This document shows, in pieces, positions 50,770 through 62,544 of a stretch of 64,000 nucleotides of DNA. Source of the DNA: Prorocentrum cordatum (taxonomy: Eukaryota; Sar; Dinophyceae; Prorocentrales; Prorocentraceae). Made by a program: the position numbers and the translations under genes. Position 1 is the stretch's first letter, and every line of letters begins with the position of its first letter. Under the pieces are notes generated by a model, which was not told where the DNA came from, made no database searches, and was given only the letters and a program-made list of their open reading frames with translations. The stretch lies in the NCBI GenBank assembly GCA_963575745.1, contig CAUYUJ010018471.1, positions 165,001 to 229,000 of the forward strand. Direction: 5' to 3'.

Positions 50770-52022
50770 GGGAGCCTCGTCTGTGAGTGAATTGCGAGGA
50801 AGTCTCATGCGGGAGCCTCCTCCTTATGGGGTCCGCACTTCATGTTCGAACCCGAGGTGGGCCATCTGTAAATGTCGTCACTTTTGGGCTCCTCAGGCCT
50901 GAATATGGGGGAAATATCAGGCGGGAGCCCGGTCTGTGAGTGAATTGTGGAGAAGTTTCAAGCGGGAACCACCCCCCCGTAGGGGGCCCGCACTTTATGC
51001 TGGAATCCGAAGCGGGTCATGGGCATCTTGTAACAGTCGATGTTGTTGGGCTCCTCAGCCCTGAATATGGAGGAAATATCAGGCGGGAGCCCCGTCTGTG
51101 AGTGAATTGTGAAGAAGTTTCAACCGGGAGCTCCCTCCGTCAGGGGCCCGCACTTCATGTTTGACTCCGAGGCGGGTCATCAGCATCCTGTATGTGTCGT
51201 CACTTTTGGGCTCCTTAGGCCTGAATATGGAGGAAGTATCAGGCGGGATCCTCGTTTGTGAGTGAATTGCGAGGAACTCAAGTGGAAACCCACTCCCTAA
51301 GGGGACCCCACTGAATGTTCGAATCCGAAGCGGGTTATCGGCATCCTGTAGCTGTCGTCGCTGTTGGGTTCCTCAAGCTTGAACACAGAGGAAGTGTCAG
51401 GCGGGAGCCTCGTCTGTGAGTGATTTGTGAGGAAGTCTCAGGCGGGAGCTCCCTCCCTCAGGGGCCCGCACTTCATGTTTGAATCCGAAGCGGGTCATCG
51501 GCATCCTGTATCTGTCGTCACACTTGGGCTCCACAGGCCTGAATATGGAGGAAACATCAGACAGGAACCCCGTGTGTGAGTGAATTGTGAGTCAATCTCA
51601 GGCGGGAGCTGCCTCCCTAAGTCGCCCGCTCTTCATGTTCGAATCCGAAACGGGCCATCGGCATCCTGTAACTGTCGTCACTTCTGGGCTCCTCAAACCT
51701 GAATATGGAGGAAGTATCAGGCGGGATCCTCGTCTGTGGATGAATGGCGAGGAAGTCTCAGGCGGGTGCCCCTTCCCTAAGGTGCCCGCACTGCATGTTC
51801 GAATCTGAGGCGGGCCATCCCAATCCTGTAGATGTCATCACTTGTGGGCTCCTCAGACCTGAATATGGGGGAAATATCAGGCGGGAGCCCGGTCTGTGAG
51901 TGAATTGTGGAGAAGTTTCAAGCGGGAGCCCCCTCCCAAAGGGGCCCGCACTTCATGCTGGAATCCGAGACGGGTCATCGGCATCTTGTAACAGTCGTTA
52001 TTTTTGGGCTCCTCAGGCCTGC
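50770..52022. repeat. Satellite of ~160-bp units, about eight copies
   Basis: The word TCTGTGAGTGAATTG starts copies near 50781, 50933, 51095, 51255, 51413, 51573, 51733 and 51893 (152 to 162 bases apart). Each copy also has GAAGTNTCAGGCGGGAGC, GCCCGCACTTCATGTTCGAA, CATCGGCATCCTGTA and TTGGGCTCCTCAGGCCTGAA in the same order. No frame is conserved between units. Confidence 0.95.
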
Positions 52023-52194
52023 GGAGCTGTCCCAAAGGCTTCGCGAACCAGCCGTCGGCGAATGCGCGCGCGCGCTGGCCGAGGCGGCGACGGCTCCGAG
52101 GGAAATCGATTTGGTTGCCCCGACCAGGGGGAAATAGGGAGCACATGGACAAGAAGCAGGGGAATGATGACGACGGGGAAGGGATTGGGAGAGG

Positions 52195-52320
52195 GCGACG
52201 ATGATGAGGAGGTGGAGAAGGAGGAGGATGAGGATAAATAAAAGAAGGAGGAAAATAACTAGGAGAAGGAGGAGGAGGAGGAGGAGGAGGAGGAGGAGAG
52301 GGCAGAGCAGAGGGCGAGAG
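52195..52320. repeat. GGA-rich repeat
   Basis: AGGAGGAGG with GAT interruptions, typical of low-complexity DNA elsewhere in the window. Confidence 0.8.
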
Positions 52321-52379
52321 GAGGGTGTCTGCCAGGGCGAGGAGGAAAGGGCTAAGGGCAAGCTGAACAGATTCTCATG

Positions 52380-53535
52380 CGGGGTCCTTCCGTCGGAGTA
52401 ATTGGCGTTCTCGCCTGTTCGGCTCCCCGACGCTCCCAGGCAAGACTGCCCAAGAGGCATCCAAGGGTCCCCCACAACTGCCCAAAAGGGCCCCAAGACG
52501 GCCCAAGAGGCGCCCAAGACGGCCCAAGAGGCTCCAAAGACGGCTCAAAGAAGGGGCCCCGATGGGGGACCCGAACGGGCATTTCGAGTCCTCCGCTCCG
52601 AGGACCCCTAGGAGGCCCCAAGAGGCCTCCAAGAGCCCCGCAAGAGGTCCCAAGAGGCCTCCAAGAGGCCCCAATAGGCCCCAAGAGGCCCCAAGAGGCC
52701 CCAAGAGGCCCTCAAGAGGCCCCCAGGGGGGGCCCCAAGGGACCTCAAAACTGCCCCCAAGAGGCCCCAGAGAGCGCTCCGAAAAGACCCCAAGAAGCAT
52801 CCCTGAGAACTCTGACCCACAATCCAGGCACGGTGGCGAGATGGGTCGAAGGCCACTAGATCGCCACCCCCTGTAGATTTATTACAGAAGTACCTGGCGT
52901 GCTGAGGTTCAGGAGGTTTTTGGTATCGGTTCTTTTCAAACAGATTTCCCCTGGGGCTTCGGCCCAACGCGCCGGCCATCCAGAAAGCTGCTCCAGACCC
53001 GCTTGCCAAGCTTTCTCATGCTACAGATGGCTCCAAGATGGTCCAAGATGGCCTCCAAGACGGCCAAGATGGCCTCCAAGTTCGCCCAATATGGTCCAAA
53101 ATGGCCTCCTAGATGGCCCAACAGGGTCAAAGATGCCTCTAAGTCCGCCCAGGAAGCCGCCAAGACTGCCCAAGACGGCCCAACAGGCCTTCAAGACGGC
53201 TCGTGAGGCCTCCAAGAGGTCCTCCAGGAAAAGCCCGAAGAGGTCAAAATCTGTGAGTCGCCTTAGGTTTGAAGGATGTTGGCATTTGCTTCTTTTCGGC
53301 TTTCCGACGGCCAAAGACGGCCCAAGAGGCCCCCAAGATCGCCCCAAGATCGCCCGAGGGGCTTGAAATATGACCCCATGACGGCCCAAGACGGCCTCAA
53401 GAGCGTCCCAAGACGGCCCAGGAGGCCTCCAAGACGCCCGAGATGGCCTCCCAGACGGCCCTGGAGCACCCCAAGAGGGCCCCAAGGCTGTGAGGCCCCC
53501 AAGACGGCTTCCGACGGCGTCAGACCGGCCAGGAT
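52380..53535 (+). repeat. Two family A decamer blocks
   Basis: Block one (52400-52860) starts GGCGTTCTCGCCTGTTCGGC. Block two (53020-53530) contains GGCATTTGCTTCTTTTCGGC at 53279. Both are filled with GGCCCAAGA-type decamers and lack the CCCACCAGCCC end. The segment 52860-53010 between them is unique-looking, with GTTCAGGAGGTTTTTGGTAT, but I see no exon model. Confidence 0.75.
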
Positions 53536-53539
53536 TTTC

Positions 53540-54160
53540 AAGAATTGAGAACAGGTGGTTTTCAAAATGTTACCCTCCCCTTAGCGCCGCGCATCTTAAA
53601 ACATGTAAGAACTTCACGGATTGATGTCGGCTCATGGTCAAACAAATGTGGCTTCAAGCCGCGCAGATTCGTTATACATTACCCAGCGACGTACCAAACC
53701 CTTTTCTACACATGTGGCGACGATAAACAGGACCGATAAATACACACGAACATGTCGAAGGACCCAAAATGAGCCCACGAAGGTGGCGACAACTGCGCAG
53801 CTCGCAGCCCCCCCAGGGTGCCGCGAGGTCTCGGCTGGGTCGTTTACAACTCTACTCCGCTGGGCCTCACATGGCGCAGTTCGCAACCGCCCCAGGGAGC
53901 CGCGAGGTTTCGGCTGGGCGGGTTTACAACTCCACTCCGCTGGGCCTCCCAGGAGCCCGCGAGGCAGGCGGCAGGAGGCGGGGAGGAGGAGGAGACTCGA
54001 CCACACAGTTATATTCAAAACGAAAACCCAACACGAGAAAGGTTTGGACGAATTGCACGATTTCCACGGGTTGAGGGCGGCACATTTTCAAAATGTTGCT
54101 CTCGCGTCAGCGCCGCGCACCTTCATGTCAAACAAATGTAACAATTGCGTGAGTTCTCAT
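53540..54160. repeat. Short 102-bp satellite array with flanking duplicated tail
   Basis: About three units of the 102-bp satellite (53775-53965) read GGTGGCGACAACTGCGCAGC or related. They are followed by ATTCAAAACGAAAACCCAAC (54014). The words TTTTCAAAATGTT and GCGCCGCGCAYCTT flank it on both sides (53560 and 54088), so the array sits between direct repeats about 530 bp apart. Confidence 0.75.
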
Positions 54161-54449
54161 GGTTAACGTACCGGCGACTGTGTTTTGGAGCGATTCGGGA
54201 ATGTCAGAGCGCAACAGGTTCGTTGATTCGGTGTTGGAGCCCCAGGAATGTCGTTCTGGTACGATTCAGGATCGTCAAGACGCAACAGTCAGGTTGACTC
54301 GTGGTGTTGAACGCCTGAGAACGGTGTTCTGGCACTCTTCCGGATTTTCGCACGGTTGTCTCCCAACGGGGCACTTCCCGCAGTGGAAAACGAATCCGTG
54401 GAGGGAGCTTGTAGGGAGGGTGAATTCCAACATCGTTGATGAGTCTTGG

Positions 54450-54545
54450 GTTTACACTGGTCCTCCTTCTCCTCCTCCTCCTCCTCCTCCTCCTCCTCCT
54501 CCTCCTCCTCCTCCTCCTCCTCCTCCTCCTCTACTATCCTCCCTC
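54450..54545. repeat. CCT trinucleotide microsatellite
   Basis: About 27 near-perfect CCT copies on the plus strand. Confidence 0.95.
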
Positions 54546-54567
54546 TCATCCGCTTCTTCTTTCTCCC

Positions 54568-54752
54568 CCGCGTGTTTCCCGAAGGGTTTCCACAGCGGAT
54601 GGGGGAACACATCGTCCGATAGCTTGGCGGAGCCCTGGCCACAACATTTGGCCACGTCGGCGATTCCAAAAGGCAGGGGGCGGCGGTGATTCGCCGTAGG
54701 CGTCTTCGATCCGCCGCCCCGTGTGGTCTTGCCACAAGGGGCCGGTGTGCTG
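54568..54752 (-). CDS. Exon-like piece sharing the IEDAYG module with 60.5 kb
   Basis: After TGAAATTCAG the minus strand encodes HTGPLWQDHTGRRIEDAYGE, then a frame that diverges. The DNA from GAAGACGCCTACGGCG through AAGCTATCGGA to GGAAACCCTTCGGGAAACAC matches 60415-60530 closely, showing a duplicated segment of about 150 bp. It could be an exon or a pseudogene fragment. The CCT microsatellite lies directly downstream. Confidence 0.35.
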
Positions 54753-54859
54753 AATTTCAAACATGTGTTAACTTATGTTAGACCTTCCCGAGGGGTTACG
54801 GCCGATGCCGCTAGCCACCTGGAAAGCTCTGCAACTGTCGGTCCCCATTTGCCTCATTG

Positions 54860-55095
54860 GCTCCAACACGGGCAAGATGGCCCAAGATGGTCTCCAAAAC
54901 GGCCAATATGGCCCGAAGAGAGCCCAAGATGGTCCCAAGATGTACCCAAGACGGTCCACGATGCACCAAGGACGGCCGAAGATGGCCTCAGAAGTGACCA
55001 AGACGGACCAAGGGACCCCCACCATACCTCCAAGACGACCGAGGAGGTCTCCACGAGGTCCTCCGGGAAAGCCCGAAGAGGCAAACACTACCCAG
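54860..55095 (+). repeat. Family A decamer block, short
   Basis: CAAGATGGCCCAAGATGG-type units with CCAAGACGG variants, about 230 bp, ending at AGGCAAACACTACCCAGGGA. Confidence 0.65.
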
Positions 55096-55379
55096 GGACG
55101 TACACAACCCTTTGTACACATGAGGCGACTATACATCGGACCGCCCAATACAAAAGCGAGCACTGAAGGATCCGCCGTGCCCTGGAACGATTCGCCAAAG
55201 AACGTCGGGCCAGAGTCACATGTTCACATCTGCGGCGTCGCTCTTAGGAGTCAGATCGTTAGCAGGAAGGCGGCCACGAGGGAGTGTGAAAACATAGTAA
55301 GAAGAGACGCTTGGAGACATAATTCGTGGGAGCATCGCCGCTGGACCCCCCAACATCGCGACCCCGCCCCCCCGAGGAC

Positions 55380-56515
55380 GGCCATGTCTCATGGTGATCT
55401 GCGTAAAACGCACGCACCTCCGCTGGGCCTCCCAGGAGCCCACCAAAGTGGCGACAATTTCGCAGATCGCCGCCCCCCAAGGAACGGCGAGGTCTCATGG
55501 TGGTCCCCATAAGACGCACCTCCCAGGAGCACACGAAAGTGGCGACAACTTCGCATATCGCAGCCCCCTGAGACGGCGAGGGCTCATGGTGGTCCCCGTG
55601 GGACACCCCTCCGCTAGATTCCCATGGGCCCAATTTCGCAGATCGCAGCCCCCCAGAGCGGCGAGGTCTCTTGGTGGCCTCCGTGGGACACCCCTCTGCT
55701 GGACCCACAGGAGCTCACGAAAGTGGCGACACCTTCGCATTTCGTAGCCCCCCTAGGGACGGCGAGGTCTCATGGTGCTCCCCGTGGGACACCCCTCCGC
55801 TGGACCTCCCAGGAGCCCACGAGGAGGCGACAAATTCGCAGATCGCAGCACCCCAGGGACGGCGAGGTCTCATGGTGGCCCCCGTCAGGCACCCCTCCGC
55901 TGGGCCTCCAAGGAGTCACGAAATTGGCGACAATTTCGCAGATCCCAGCACCCCAGGGACGGCGAGGGCTCATGGTGACCCCCGTGGGACACCCCTCCGC
56001 TGGACCTCCCAGGAACCCACGAACGTGGCGACAAATTCGCAGATCGCATCCCCCCAAGGATGGCGAGGTCTCCTGGTGGTCCCCGTGGGACGCCCCTCCG
56101 CTTGACCTCCCAGGAGCCCACGAAAGCAGAGGCAAGTTCGCATATCGCAGCCCCCCAGGGACGGCGATCCTCATGGTGATCCCCGCGGGACACCCCTCCG
56201 CTGGACCCCCCAGGAGCCCACGAAAGTGGCGACAATTTCGCAGATCGCAGCCCCCCAAGGATGGCGAGGTCTCATGGTGATTCCCGTGGGACGCCCCTCC
56301 GCTGGACCTCCCGGGAGCCCACGAAAGTGGCGACAATTTCGCATATCGCAGCCCCCTGGGGACTGCGAGGTCTCATGGTCCCCGTGGGACACCCCTCCGC
56401 GGGACCTCCCAGGGGCCCACGAAAGTGGCGCTAGTTTCCCAGATTGTAGCTCCCCCAAAGGCGGCGAGGTCTCATGGTGGTCCCCGCGGGACACCCTTCC
56501 GCTGGACCGCGGGAA
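55380..56515 (+). repeat. 102-bp satellite, array 1 (about eleven units)
   Basis: The unit reads GGCGAGGTCTCATGGTGGTC, CCCGTGGGACNCCCCTCCGC, TGGACCTCCCAGGAGCCCAC, GAAAGTGGCGACAATTTCGC, AGATCGCAGCCCCC. As 102 is divisible by three, long frames persist, but indels between units shift register and no start or domain is kept. Confidence 0.95.
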
Positions 56516-56660
56516 AAGAGAAAAAGAGGAAGGAGAAGGGGGGGGGGGCGGGACGAGGGGGAGGAGAAGGGGAGGTGGAGACTACAGCGCTCTATTCAAA
56601 ACGAGAACCCAACCAAGGGAGGGTTGGGAATTGTTGATTTGCCCTACGTTTTTGGATAAT
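56516..56660 (+). repeat. Array tail module (GGAGG then ATTCAAAACGAGAACCC)
   Basis: A GGGGGAGGAGAAGGGGAGGT segment leads into CTATTCAAAACGAGAACCCA and a TTGATTTGCC-TTGGATAATCCC end. The same module follows array 2 (59040-59182), and a shorter one follows the array at 53.9 kb. Confidence 0.8.
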
Positions 56661-57255
56661 CCCACCAGCCCTTCGGGCGAGAGGTAGTCTGAAGAGGGTC
56701 CATTTCCCCTTCCACAGCCTCTCTTCCCTTCGGGGAGGGGAACCCTCCCACTCCCCTCCCCGGTGTTCTTTTTGGAGCGGGGGGGGGGAAGTGTCAGAGG
56801 ATCCATGTTTCCAGCCCCTGGGAGGGCACATTGTTGTCACCCCTCACGAGGATCGTGGCCTCCGTGGGGGGGAGGGACATCGAGGACCCCCCGTCTGTTG
56901 ACCAACCGCTTCCAAGATGGCCCCAAGAGGCCCTCCAGGGCTCCCAAGAGGGCTCCAAGAGGCCCAACGAGCGCCCCAAGAAGCCCCGCGATGCCTCCAA
57001 GAGGCACCCGAGAGGCTCCGAAGAGGCCCCCGCGCGGCCTCAGGGAGCCCAAAATTACCTCCAAGATGGCTCAGATAGCCCAAGCTGACTCAAGATGGCC
57101 CCCAAGATGCTTCAAGCGGCACCAACACCGCTCCAAGACGGCCCGAGATGGCCACGGAGCCTCCCAAGCCTCCCTCGCTGTGTGGCTGTGCGTGTCTCTT
57201 CCTCTCTCCCCCCGTCAACTCTCATGTGCACCATTTCTGGATTGGCTGGTAGGGA
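56655..57255 (+). repeat. Family A dispersed element, copy 5
   Basis: Left end ATCCCACCAGCCCTTCGGGC, then CTTCCACAGCCTCTCTTCCC, CACCCCTCACGAGGATCGTG, GAGGACCCCCCGTCTGTTGA, decamers, and right end TGGCTGGTAGGGAT. Confidence 0.85.
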
Positions 57256-58990
57256 TCCCGTGAGACACACCTCCGCTGGACCCCCAGGAGCCCACGAAAG
57301 TGGCGACAATTTCGCATATCGCAGCCCACCTAGGGACGGCGAGGTCTCATGGTGGTCCACGTGGGACACACCTCCGCAGGACCTCCCAGGAGCACACGAA
57401 AATGGCGACAATTTCGCAGATCGCAGCCCCCCAGGCACGGCGAGGTCCCATGGTGGTCCCTGTTGGACATCCCTCCGCTGGACCTCCCAGGAGCCCACGA
57501 ACGTGGCGACAATTTCGCAGATCACAGCCCCCCAAAGACGGCGAGGTCTCATGGTGGCCACCGTCAGACACACCCACGAAGACTCCCAAGAGACCACGAA
57601 AGTGGCGACCGTTTCGAGGTCTCATGGTGGCCCCCGGGGGAACACCCCTCCGCTGTACTCCCCAGGAGCCCACGAAAGTGGAGGCAATTTCGCAGATCGC
57701 AGCCCCACAAGGGATGGCGACGTCTCAAGGTGGCCCCCGTGGAACGCCCCTCCGCTGGACCTCCCAGGAGCCCACGAAAGTGGCAACAATTCCGCAGATC
57801 GCAGCCCCACAAGGGATGGCGACGTCTCATGATGGCCCGGCCCGTGGAACGCCCCTCCGCTGGACCTCCCAGGAGCACACGAACGTGGCGACAACTTCGC
57901 AAACCGCAGCCCCACAAGGGACGGCGAGGTCTCATGGTGGTCCCCGTGGGACGCCCCTCCGCTGGATCCCTCAGGAAGCCACGAACGGGGCGACAATCTC
58001 GCAAACCGCAGCCCGCCAAAGACGGCGAGGTCTCATGGTGGTCCCCGTGGGACGCCCCTCCGCTGGACCTCCCAGGAACCCACGAACGTGGCGACAATTT
58101 CGCAGATAGCATCTCATGGTGGACCTGCCAGGAGCCCACGGACGTTGCAACGATTTCGCAGATCGCAGTCCCCCAAGGGACGGCGAGGTCTCATGGTGGT
58201 CCCCGTGGGACGCCCCTCCGCTGTACCTCCCAGGAGCCCACGAAAGTGGCGACAATTTCGCAGAACGCAGCCACCCAGGTACGCCGAAGGCTCATGGTAC
58301 TCCCCGTGGAACGCCCCTCCGCTGGACCTCCCAGGAGCCCACGAACGTGGCGACAATTTCGCAAACCGCGGCCTCCAAGGACGGCGAGGTCTCATGGTGG
58401 TCCCCGTGGAACGCCCCTCCGGTGGATCCCTCAGGAGCCCACGGACGTTGCGAGAATTTCCCAGATCGAAGCTCATGGTGGTCCCCGTGGGACGCCCCTC
58501 CGCTGGACCTCCCAGGAGCCCACGAACGTGGCGACAATTTCGCAGATCGCAGCCCCCCAAGGGACGGCGAGGTCTCATGGTGGTCCCCGTGGGATGCCCC
58601 TCTGCTGGATCCCCCAGGAGCCCACGAAAGTGGCGCTAACTTCGCAGATCGCAGCCCTCCAAGGACGGCGAGGTCTCATGGTGGTCCCTGTGGAACGCCC
58701 CTCTGCTGGGCCTCCCAGGAGCCTACGAGGAGGCGAAGGTTTCGCAGACCGCAGCCCCCCCAGGGACGGCGAGGTCTCATGGTGGTCCCCGTGGGACGCC
58801 CCTCCGCTGGACCTCCCAGGAGCCCACGAACGTGACGACAATTTCGCAGAGCGCAGCCCCCCAGTGACGCCGAAGGCTCATGGTACTCCCCGTGGAACCC
58901 CTCCGCTGGACCCCCCACGAGCCCACGAAAGGTCTCATGGTGGTCCCCGTGGGACGCCCCTCCGCTGGACCTCCCAGGGGCCCACGAACG
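57255..58990 (+). repeat. 102-bp satellite, array 2 (about seventeen units)
   Basis: Same unit as 55380-56515. Some units are internally deleted (for example near 57570-57620, 58105-58130 and 58465-58475). Frames up to 560 codons cross it in register with the unit and have no recognisable domain. Confidence 0.95.
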
Positions 58991-59039
58991 TGGCGACAGC
59001 TATGCGGACCGCGCGCACGAGGCATGAGGCATAAAGCAG

Positions 59040-60095
59040 GCGGGATGAGAGCGGAAGAGGAAGAAGGGGTGGCGGGAGGAAGGGCGGAGAAGGGGATGTG
59101 GAGACCACAGTGCTCCATTCAAAACGAGAACCCAGCCAAGGGAGGGTTGGAACTGATTGATTTGCCACTGGTTCTTGGATAATCCCACCAGCCCTTGGGG
59201 CGACAGGTGGTCTAAGGAGGGTCTCTTTCCTCTTCCACAAACCCTCTTCCCTTCGGTGAGGAGAACCCTCCCCCTCCCATCCCTGATGTTTTCTTCTTAA
59301 AAGGGGAGCGGCCGAGGTGTCAGAAGGTTCCTTTTTCAGCCCCTGGGAGGGTCAATTTTTGACACCCCTCACGAGGATCGTGGCCCCCGAGGGGGGAGTG
59401 GCCCCCGAGGGGGGGGGGGGGGGGGATCGAGGACCCCCCCTCTGTTGACCGACCGCCTCCAATATGGCCCCAAGAAGCCCTCCAGGGCTCCCAAGAGGGC
59501 CCCCAAAGCGTCCCAAGACGCCCCAAGGGGCATCCAAGAGGCACCCGAGAGGCCCCCAAGAGGCCCCCGAGCGGCCTCAGAGAGCCCAAGATGACCTCCA
59601 AGATGGCTCAGATAGCCCAAGCTGACTCAAGATGGCTCCCAAGATGCTCCAAGCGGCCCAAGACCGCTCCAAGACGGCTCGAGATGGCCACGAAGCCTCC
59701 CAGCCTGCTTCGTTTGGTTGGTCATCCGACGGCGAGAGACGGCCCAAGAGGCCCCCAAGATCGCCCCCAGAGCGACCAAGAGGCTTGAAATGTGGCCCAG
59801 TGACGGCCCAAGAGGCCGCCAAGACGGCCCTAAAGAAGGCCCCGAGACGGCCCAGCAGACCTCCAAGACGCCCGAGATGGCCTCCAACACGGCCATGAAG
59901 CACCCCAAGAAGACCCTAAGTCGGCCTACAGAGGCCCCTAAGACGGCTTCCGACGGGGTCGCACGTGCCAGAAACGCTTTCAGAGTGCCAAAGAGTCCCC
60001 CAAGAAGCCTCAAAGGCCTCCAAGAGGTCCAAGGAAGCCCCCAGCCTCCAAGCGGCCTCCAGGAAACACCAAGAGGCCCAAGGAGTGCGCCAAGA
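59040..60095 (+). repeat. Array tail module and family A element, copy 6
   Basis: The tail module (59040-59182) is followed by ATCCCACCAGCCCTTGGGGC, CTTCCACAAACCCTCTTCCC, CACCCCTCACGAGGATCGTG, GAGGACCCCCCCTCTGTTGA and decamers to about 60095. The right end is not clear. Confidence 0.8.
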
Positions 60096-60139
60096 TGCTC
60101 CTCCTCTTGTTCCTCCTCCTCCCCTTCCGTATTCCTCCC

Positions 60140-60400
60140 TCGCCTCCGCGTCTTCTTCTTATTCTTAGCATTCTTAGTATCATCCGTATTTTCTGTATCT
60201 TTATTCGTACTATTTGTTTTACGATTATTACTAGTATTATTATTACTAATAATAATATTACTATCAATGTTATTAGCAGTATTCGTATCTCCTTCGTAAA
60301 ATTCGTATTCCTCTGACGATTCGCCTTATCTATTAGTATTGGTATTCTCGGTGCTATTACTAGTATTCTTATGATCAGTGATCATCATTCGTAATAATAT
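60140..60400. other. AT-rich ATT/TACTA low-complexity DNA
   Basis: TATTATTACTAATAATAATA and relatives make this the most AT-rich segment of the window. No gene. Confidence 0.7.
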
Positions 60401-60922
60401 TTCTCCCCCGCGTATTCCCCGAAAGGTTTCCACAACGGCTTGGGGAACACACATTCCGATAGCTTGGCCGAGCTCTGGCCGCAACGTTCGGCCACGTAGG
60501 CGGCGGCGGTGGTCCGCCGTAGGCGTCTTCGATACAGACGACGTGTAGCAGCGGGTCCAGGTTCCTGTCAGTGTCTGGCGTGGCGGCCTTGACGCCGCTG
60601 TGGGGCACGAACGCGATTGGCGGCAGGGCCTGGCGCGGCTCGAACATTCCGCCAGAGCCCGCTCGTTCGACCATCCAGTCCGCATCCATCAGAACCACCG
60701 CCCCGCTGCCGAGCACGGGGTCTAGCTCCAGGCCGCCGAACCTCTCCCACAACTCCTGCTGCCTCTCCGTCACCACCACTTCCTCGAGCTCGGGCAAGTG
60801 CGGCTGCTGCCGCCCCCCAGCAGGCTCGTCGGCCTCGTGCTCCACGGCGCTGCCATCCTGGCCGGTCCAGCAGAAACACTGCGCAGCCAGCGCGCCGCCA
60901 GCAGGCATCGACCTCCTGGAAG
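60375..60922 (-). CDS. Exon or single-exon gene, unknown function
   Basis: After CGCTTCCAG a minus-strand frame runs MPAGGALAAQCFCWTGQDGS (ATG at 60908), VVVTERQQELWERFGGLELD, GSGAVVLMDADWMVERAGSG, LPPIAFVPHSGVKAATPDTD, to IEDAYGGPPPPP and a stop at 60375, 177 codons in all. Composition and hydrophobic pattern are clearly protein-like. The other two frames give Arg/Ala/Gly-rich strings. The last 40 residues lie in the DNA segment duplicated at 54.6 kb, where the frame is not preserved, so the true exon may end near the IEDAYG motif. I do not recognise the family. Confidence 0.5.
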
Positions 60923-61059
60923 CGCACGGACGCCGGTGGCCCCAGAGGCGTGCGACCGGCAGCGGGTCGCGAAAGGGAACTCAAGACTCCGTGCCTCCTG
61001 GGCCAGGCTGCGGACCCGTCTCTCTCCTCTCACCGCCCTTGCCCCTCGCCGCCTCTCCC

Positions 61060-61180
61060 GCTCCCCCCTATCGCCCGCCTCGCCTCCCCACCCCCGCCCA
61101 CCCACCCCCATCCCCCACCACCCCCCCGCCCACACACCCACCCACCCACCCATCCACCCACATCCTTGTTCCTTATTATT
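61060..61180. repeat. C-rich CCCACC repeat
   Basis: CCCACCCACCC-type words between the 60.4-60.9 kb gene piece and the 145-bp satellite. Confidence 0.75.
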
Positions 61181-61760
61181 ATATACCCCCACCTACCTCG
61201 TATTCCGGCCGATAGCAACCCAATCCGGGACCTCCCATCCAGACTGTAAAAAATCAATACAAAGTGGCCGTGTTTCTTCTCAACATCGTTTTTCTTGTCG
61301 TCGACGATGCGAAATGCGCGAAAGGAACGGGACGCGGCGCACATCGCGCGCGGCAGTCAATCTGGGCCCGCCCATCCTAACTGTAAAAAACCTATACAAA
61401 GTCTTCGCTGTTTCCTCTCAGCATGGCCTGCCTTGTCGCCGACGGTGCGAAACATGTGGCAACAATGGGACGCGGCGCACATATGGGACGCGGCGCACAT
61501 CGCGCGCGGCCGTCAATCCGGGCCCGCCCATCGTGACTGTAAAAAATCAATACAAAGTCTCCGTTTTTTCCTCTCAGCATGGCTTGCCTTGTCCCCGACG
61601 GTGCGAAATATGTGGCAGGAACGGGACGCGGCGCGCATCACGCGCGGACGTCCATGCGGGCCGCGGGCCCCCCCATCCTGACTGTAAAAAACAATACAGA
61701 ATTGCCGTTGTTCCTTTCATCATGGCCTGTCTTGTCGTCGGCGATGCGAAGTGCGTGGCA
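61180..61760 (+). repeat. Satellite of ~145-bp units, array 1
   Basis: Copies start at ACTGTAAAAAA (61243, 61379, 61536, 61681). Each has CAATACAAAGTC, TTTCCTCTCAGCATGGCC, TTGTCGCCGACGGTGCGAAA, GTGGCAGGAATGGGACGCGG and CGCACATCGCGCGCGG in order. Unit length is 136-157 bp. An extra 13-bp GGGACGCGGCGCACAT duplication lies at 61470-61500. Confidence 0.9.
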
Positions 61761-61979
61761 GGAATGGGGCGCGGCGCACATCGCGCGCGGACTTCTGGGG
61801 CAACCCCAAGGCGGGAGAGGCCACCTTACTTGTCAGAAACAATGCCATGCTGATTTTCCCTGCCCACATAGCTGTTCTTGTCGTCCACCCCGCAAAAGTG
61901 CATGGCAAGAATTGGGCGCGGCACACCCCCTCCCCCCCGCTCGAAGTGAATGAAATGACCTTCTCGCTTGGGCGCCGAG

Positions 61980-62200
61980 CGAAATTTTCTCAAAGTTGCG
62001 CTCCCGCTTTGGCTCGGCGCACGTTTTTAGCTCGCCAATTCATTGGGCGCCGGGGCGTTCCAGGAGGCCCTGGGGTGACGAATGCCTGGGAGGTTTTTGC
62101 TTGTTCAGGCTCTTGGAGGGCCTCCTGAGGCTCCCCGCGGTTTCTTGGCGCTACGGCCGTCTGGAGGCCATCTTGGGCGTCTTGGAACGATCTTTCGGCG
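61980..62200. other. Stretch without a supported gene
   Basis: Contains GCGCCGGGGCGTTCCAGGAG and GGGAGGTTTTTGCTTG, the complement-like relatives of words near family A blocks. Open frames are short. Confidence 0.35.
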
Positions 62201-62204
62201 ACTC

Positions 62205-62515
<311 letters not shown>

Positions 62516-62544
62516 GCGCCAGCACCCAATTGCACCAGCATTGT

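Noticed and set aside
50770-52022. Regularly spaced repeats resembling a CRISPR array
   Set aside because: The repeated part is the whole 160-bp unit with no unique spacers, and the genome is eukaryotic with introns.
57349-59034. A 561-codon plus-strand open frame
   Set aside because: It is the translation of the 102-bp satellite, whose length is a multiple of three. It has no domain and is broken by unit indels.
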